From G965212005 sp965212005 (GTDB lineage: Bacteria; Pseudomonadota; Gammaproteobacteria; Porifericomitales; Porifericomitaceae), in the NCBI GenBank assembly GCA_965212005.1, contig OZ243038.1:2294001-2358000 (forward strand): 64,000 nucleotides of DNA, read 5' to 3'. Shown one piece after another: positions 62,140 through 64,000 of this stretch; position 1 is the first letter of the stretch; every line of letters begins with the position of its first letter. Under the pieces are notes generated by a model. That model worked only from the letters and a program-made list of their open reading frames with translations, did no database searches and was not told where the DNA came from. The position numbers and the translations under genes are program-made.

Positions 62140-63843
62140 TTAGCCGGCCAGTGAGCGTTTAGGGGAGCGTTTAGGGGAGCACTGCGTACCGAGCATCTCC
62201 CTGGCGTGCTCCAGGCTTTTGCGCGTGATCCGCAAGCCGCCCAGCATGCGGGCGATTTCATGCACGCGCTGCTCCGGATCGAGTTCGCGCACGCGGATCC
62301 TGCTGTGCCCGTTGGCGGGTTCCTTGCTCACGTGCAGGTGCTGGTGTGCCTGGGAAGCCACTTGGGGCAGGTGGGTCACGCAAAGCACCTGGTGGCGTTG
62401 CGCTAACTCCCGCAGCAATTGGCCGACTAATTCCGCTATGCCGCCGCTGACGCCATTGTCTACCTCGTCGAAGATCAGCGTGCCCAGATTCTTGCGCTTT
62501 CCGCCGCAACTGTGCGCGGCCAGGCAGATGCGCGACAATTCGCCGCCGGAAGCTGTTTTGCTCAGCAGGCAGGGTGGCATGCCGGGGTTGATGCTGACCA
62601 GGAATTCAACCTGGTCCATGCCCTCGCGGCGCGGCGGCCCGTCATTGATGCGCGTAAGCCGAACTTCCAGCCGTGCGCCGGGCATGCCCAGGCGCTGCAG
62701 CCAGGTGCTGATCTCCTCTCCCAGGCGCCGTGCACACAAAGCGCGCTTGCTGCTCAACTGGTCGGCGAGCTGATGGTATTGCTCCCGTTCCCGCTGCAGC
62801 TTGTGTTCCAACTCGGTGTGCCGGACGCCGGACTGCTGCAACCTGTCCAGTTCCTGCTCCAGGCTTTCCAGTCGGTTGGGTAACTGCTCGGTTCGCACCT
62901 GGTGCTTGCGTGCCAGGTCGTGCAGGGCGTCCAGCCGTTGTTCCACCCTGGGCAGCCGCTCCGGGTCCAGCGGCAGCGTTTCGGCGTAGCGCCGCAGTGC
63001 CGTTGCCGTCTCCTCGGCCTGCAGCGCCGCTTCCTGCAGCAGTTCCCGGCTGTTGCCAACGGTCGCGTCCAGCCTCTGCGCTTCCTGCAATTCCTGTACC
63101 AGCCGGTGCAGCAAGCTAGCCGCTCCGTCTTCGCCGTCCAGCGCCTGCTGCACTCGAGCACAGATTTCCAGCAGGCGGCGGGCATGCGTCAGCCGGGCGA
63201 ACTCCTCCTCAAGCTGGGCGACTTCTCCCGGCTGACAGCACATGGCTCGCAGTTCTTCGACCTGGTAGCGCAGCAGCGCGCAACGCTGCTCTGAGGCAGA
63301 GTCCGTGTGGCCCAGCGCCTGCAGTTCGCGCTGCAGCGCCGTCAGCTGCTGCCAGCAATGCTGTAGTTCTGCCTGCAGCTTGGCGTAATTTCCATGGGAA
63401 TCCAGCAGTTCGCGCTGCTGCTCGCCGGAGCGCAGGCCCTGTTGCGTGTGTTGGCCCTGAATTTCCACCAGGCTGTCTCCAATCCGGCGCAGCCATTGCA
63501 GCGGCATCGGGCTGCCGTTGATGTAGCTGCGCGAGCGTCCCGCTTCTGCGCTGATGACCCGGCGCAGAATGAGCGCTTCCCCGGGTTCCAGTTCCAGTTC
63601 CCCGTGCAGGATCTGCCGGCAGCGCTCCGGCAGCGGGGCAATACAGGCGTTAATCTCCGTCTTGGCGGAGCCGGGTCGGATGTTGCCGCTGTCTGCCCTG
63701 GAGCCCAGCGCCAATCCGAGCGCGCCCAGCAGGATGGATTTGCCCGCTCCGGTCTCGCCGGTGAATACCGTCAGCCCTTGCCGTAACTCCAACTCCAGCA
63801 CGTCGATCAGGGCATAATCCCGGATCTGCAGTGCCTTCAGCAT
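62140..63843 (-). CDS. recN: DNA repair protein RecN
   Basis: 567 residues from ATG 63843, preceded by CAGGA; five further upstream codons are open but lie within nadK. Walker A GETGAGKSILLGAL, long coiled coil, ABC signature KTASGGELSRICLA, Walker B GTLIFDEVDNGVSGG and CVTHLPQVASQA. SMC-like ATPase in double-strand break repair. Start overlaps the end of nadK (ATGCTGA). Confidence 0.95.
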   Translation of the reverse strand: MLKALQIRDYALIDVLELELRQGLTVFTGETGAGKSILLGALGLALGSRADSGNIRPGSAKTEINACIAPLPERCRQILHGELELEPGEALILRRVISAEAGRSRSYINGSPMPLQWLRRIGDSLVEIQGQHTQQGLRSGEQQRELLDSHGNYAKLQAELQHCWQQLTALQRELQALGHTDSASEQRCALLRYQVEELRAMCCQPGEVAQLEEEFARLTHARRLLEICARVQQALDGEDGAASLLHRLVQELQEAQRLDATVGNSRELLQEAALQAEETATALRRYAETLPLDPERLPRVEQRLDALHDLARKHQVRTEQLPNRLESLEQELDRLQQSGVRHTELEHKLQREREQYHQLADQLSSKRALCARRLGEEISTWLQRLGMPGARLEVRLTRINDGPPRREGMDQVEFLVSINPGMPPCLLSKTASGGELSRICLAAHSCGGKRKNLGTLIFDEVDNGVSGGIAELVGQLLRELAQRHQVLCVTHLPQVASQAHQHLHVSKEPANGHSRIRVRELDPEQRVHEIARMLGGLRITRKSLEHAREMLGTQCSPKRSPKRSLAG

Positions 63844-64000
63844 AATTCCTGGCTCCATTGCAGCTTGGAGCGCAGCAGGCTGAAGTGCTCATAATCGGCC
63901 GGGTGGATCAGGTACAGGCGCCGTTCATGTTTGCGGATCTGTACCCGGTCCCCGGGGATCAGTTCTTGTATGATGTGCCCGTCGCAGCATAGTCCGGCGT
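63837..64000 (-). CDS. nadK: NAD kinase, C-terminal end (5' part outside window)
   Basis: The last 53 codons read LCCDGHIIQELIPGDRVQIR, KHERRLYLIHPADYEHFSLL, RSKLQW. This is the family's usual C terminus (CDG...L..GD.V.I.......LIHP..Y.yF..LR.KL.W). It phosphorylates NAD to NADP. The nadK-recN order and overlap are as in E. coli. Confidence 0.85.
   Translation of the reverse strand, partial: AGLCCDGHIIQELIPGDRVQIRKHERRLYLIHPADYEHFSLLRSKLQWSQELC

Overview
The right end of the window (about 56-64 kb) carries the conserved gammaproteobacterial block nadK-recN-fur-bamE-ratB-ratA-smpB-ssrA, with a sodium:neurotransmitter-type symporter inserted between smpB and ratA. Gene order, the Pseudomonas-like Fur and the ALAA-ending tmRNA tag place the organism in Gammaproteobacteria. 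I cannot name a genus. The mass of secreted repeat proteins (RHS, ankyrin), insertion sequences and pseudogenes fits a host-associated or densely community-living bacterium, but that is inference. Everything left of ssrA is an accessory island lying on the 3' side of ssrA, a well-known island integration site.

Layout. 0-25 kb and 34-43 kb hold nine RHS core fragments with polymorphic C-terminal tips, orphan tips and candidate immunity genes, broken up by IS3, IS91-like and IS256 sequences. The most striking content is a repeated three-part module. It has (i) a cysteine-rich RHS tip ending in a shared KWDFMFNVEF-type tail, (ii) a single-pass membrane protein 'A' of about 170 residues, and (iii) a larger membrane protein 'B' with one N-terminal and about three C-terminal membrane segments. 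A and B occur six times (12.8, 14.6, 21.8, 36.0, 37.8 and 39.7 kb). Three of the tips (14.3, 37.5, 39.4 kb) have no RHS core in front of them and are nearly identical, while the A proteins that follow differ in discrete patches. I read this as an RHS effector locus with stored orphan tips and an unusual two-membrane-protein partner set. I do not recognise A or B as a known family.

25.3-33.7 kb (minus strand) is a tandem operon of at least six paralogous ankyrin-repeat genes, each overlapping the next by ATGA. Some have a signal peptide and some have lost it.

43.3-55.7 kb is an integron. It has an attC-bounded cold-shock/DUF1294 cassette, a remnant of the integron integrase on the minus strand, an attI-like site, then about 13 plus-strand cassettes separated by attC sites. 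Cassette products include two uncharacterised paralogue pairs, an L,D-transpeptidase, a saccharopine-dehydrogenase-like/DUF2269 pair, a GFA-family protein, a NERD protein split by IS256, DUF3465 and a glutathione S-transferase. The attI-like sequence recurs at 45.4 kb and, inverted, at 11.0 kb. Further attC-bounded cassettes lie at 3.2-4.1, 7.0-9.3 and 10.1-11.0 kb, so integron pieces are scattered through the RHS region.

Three IS256-family insertions have readable target-site duplications, which allows three interrupted genes to be reconstructed exactly. Many cassette genes carry single in-frame stops or frameshifts, so much of the island is decaying while A/B, the ankyrin genes and several immunity-type genes stay largely open.
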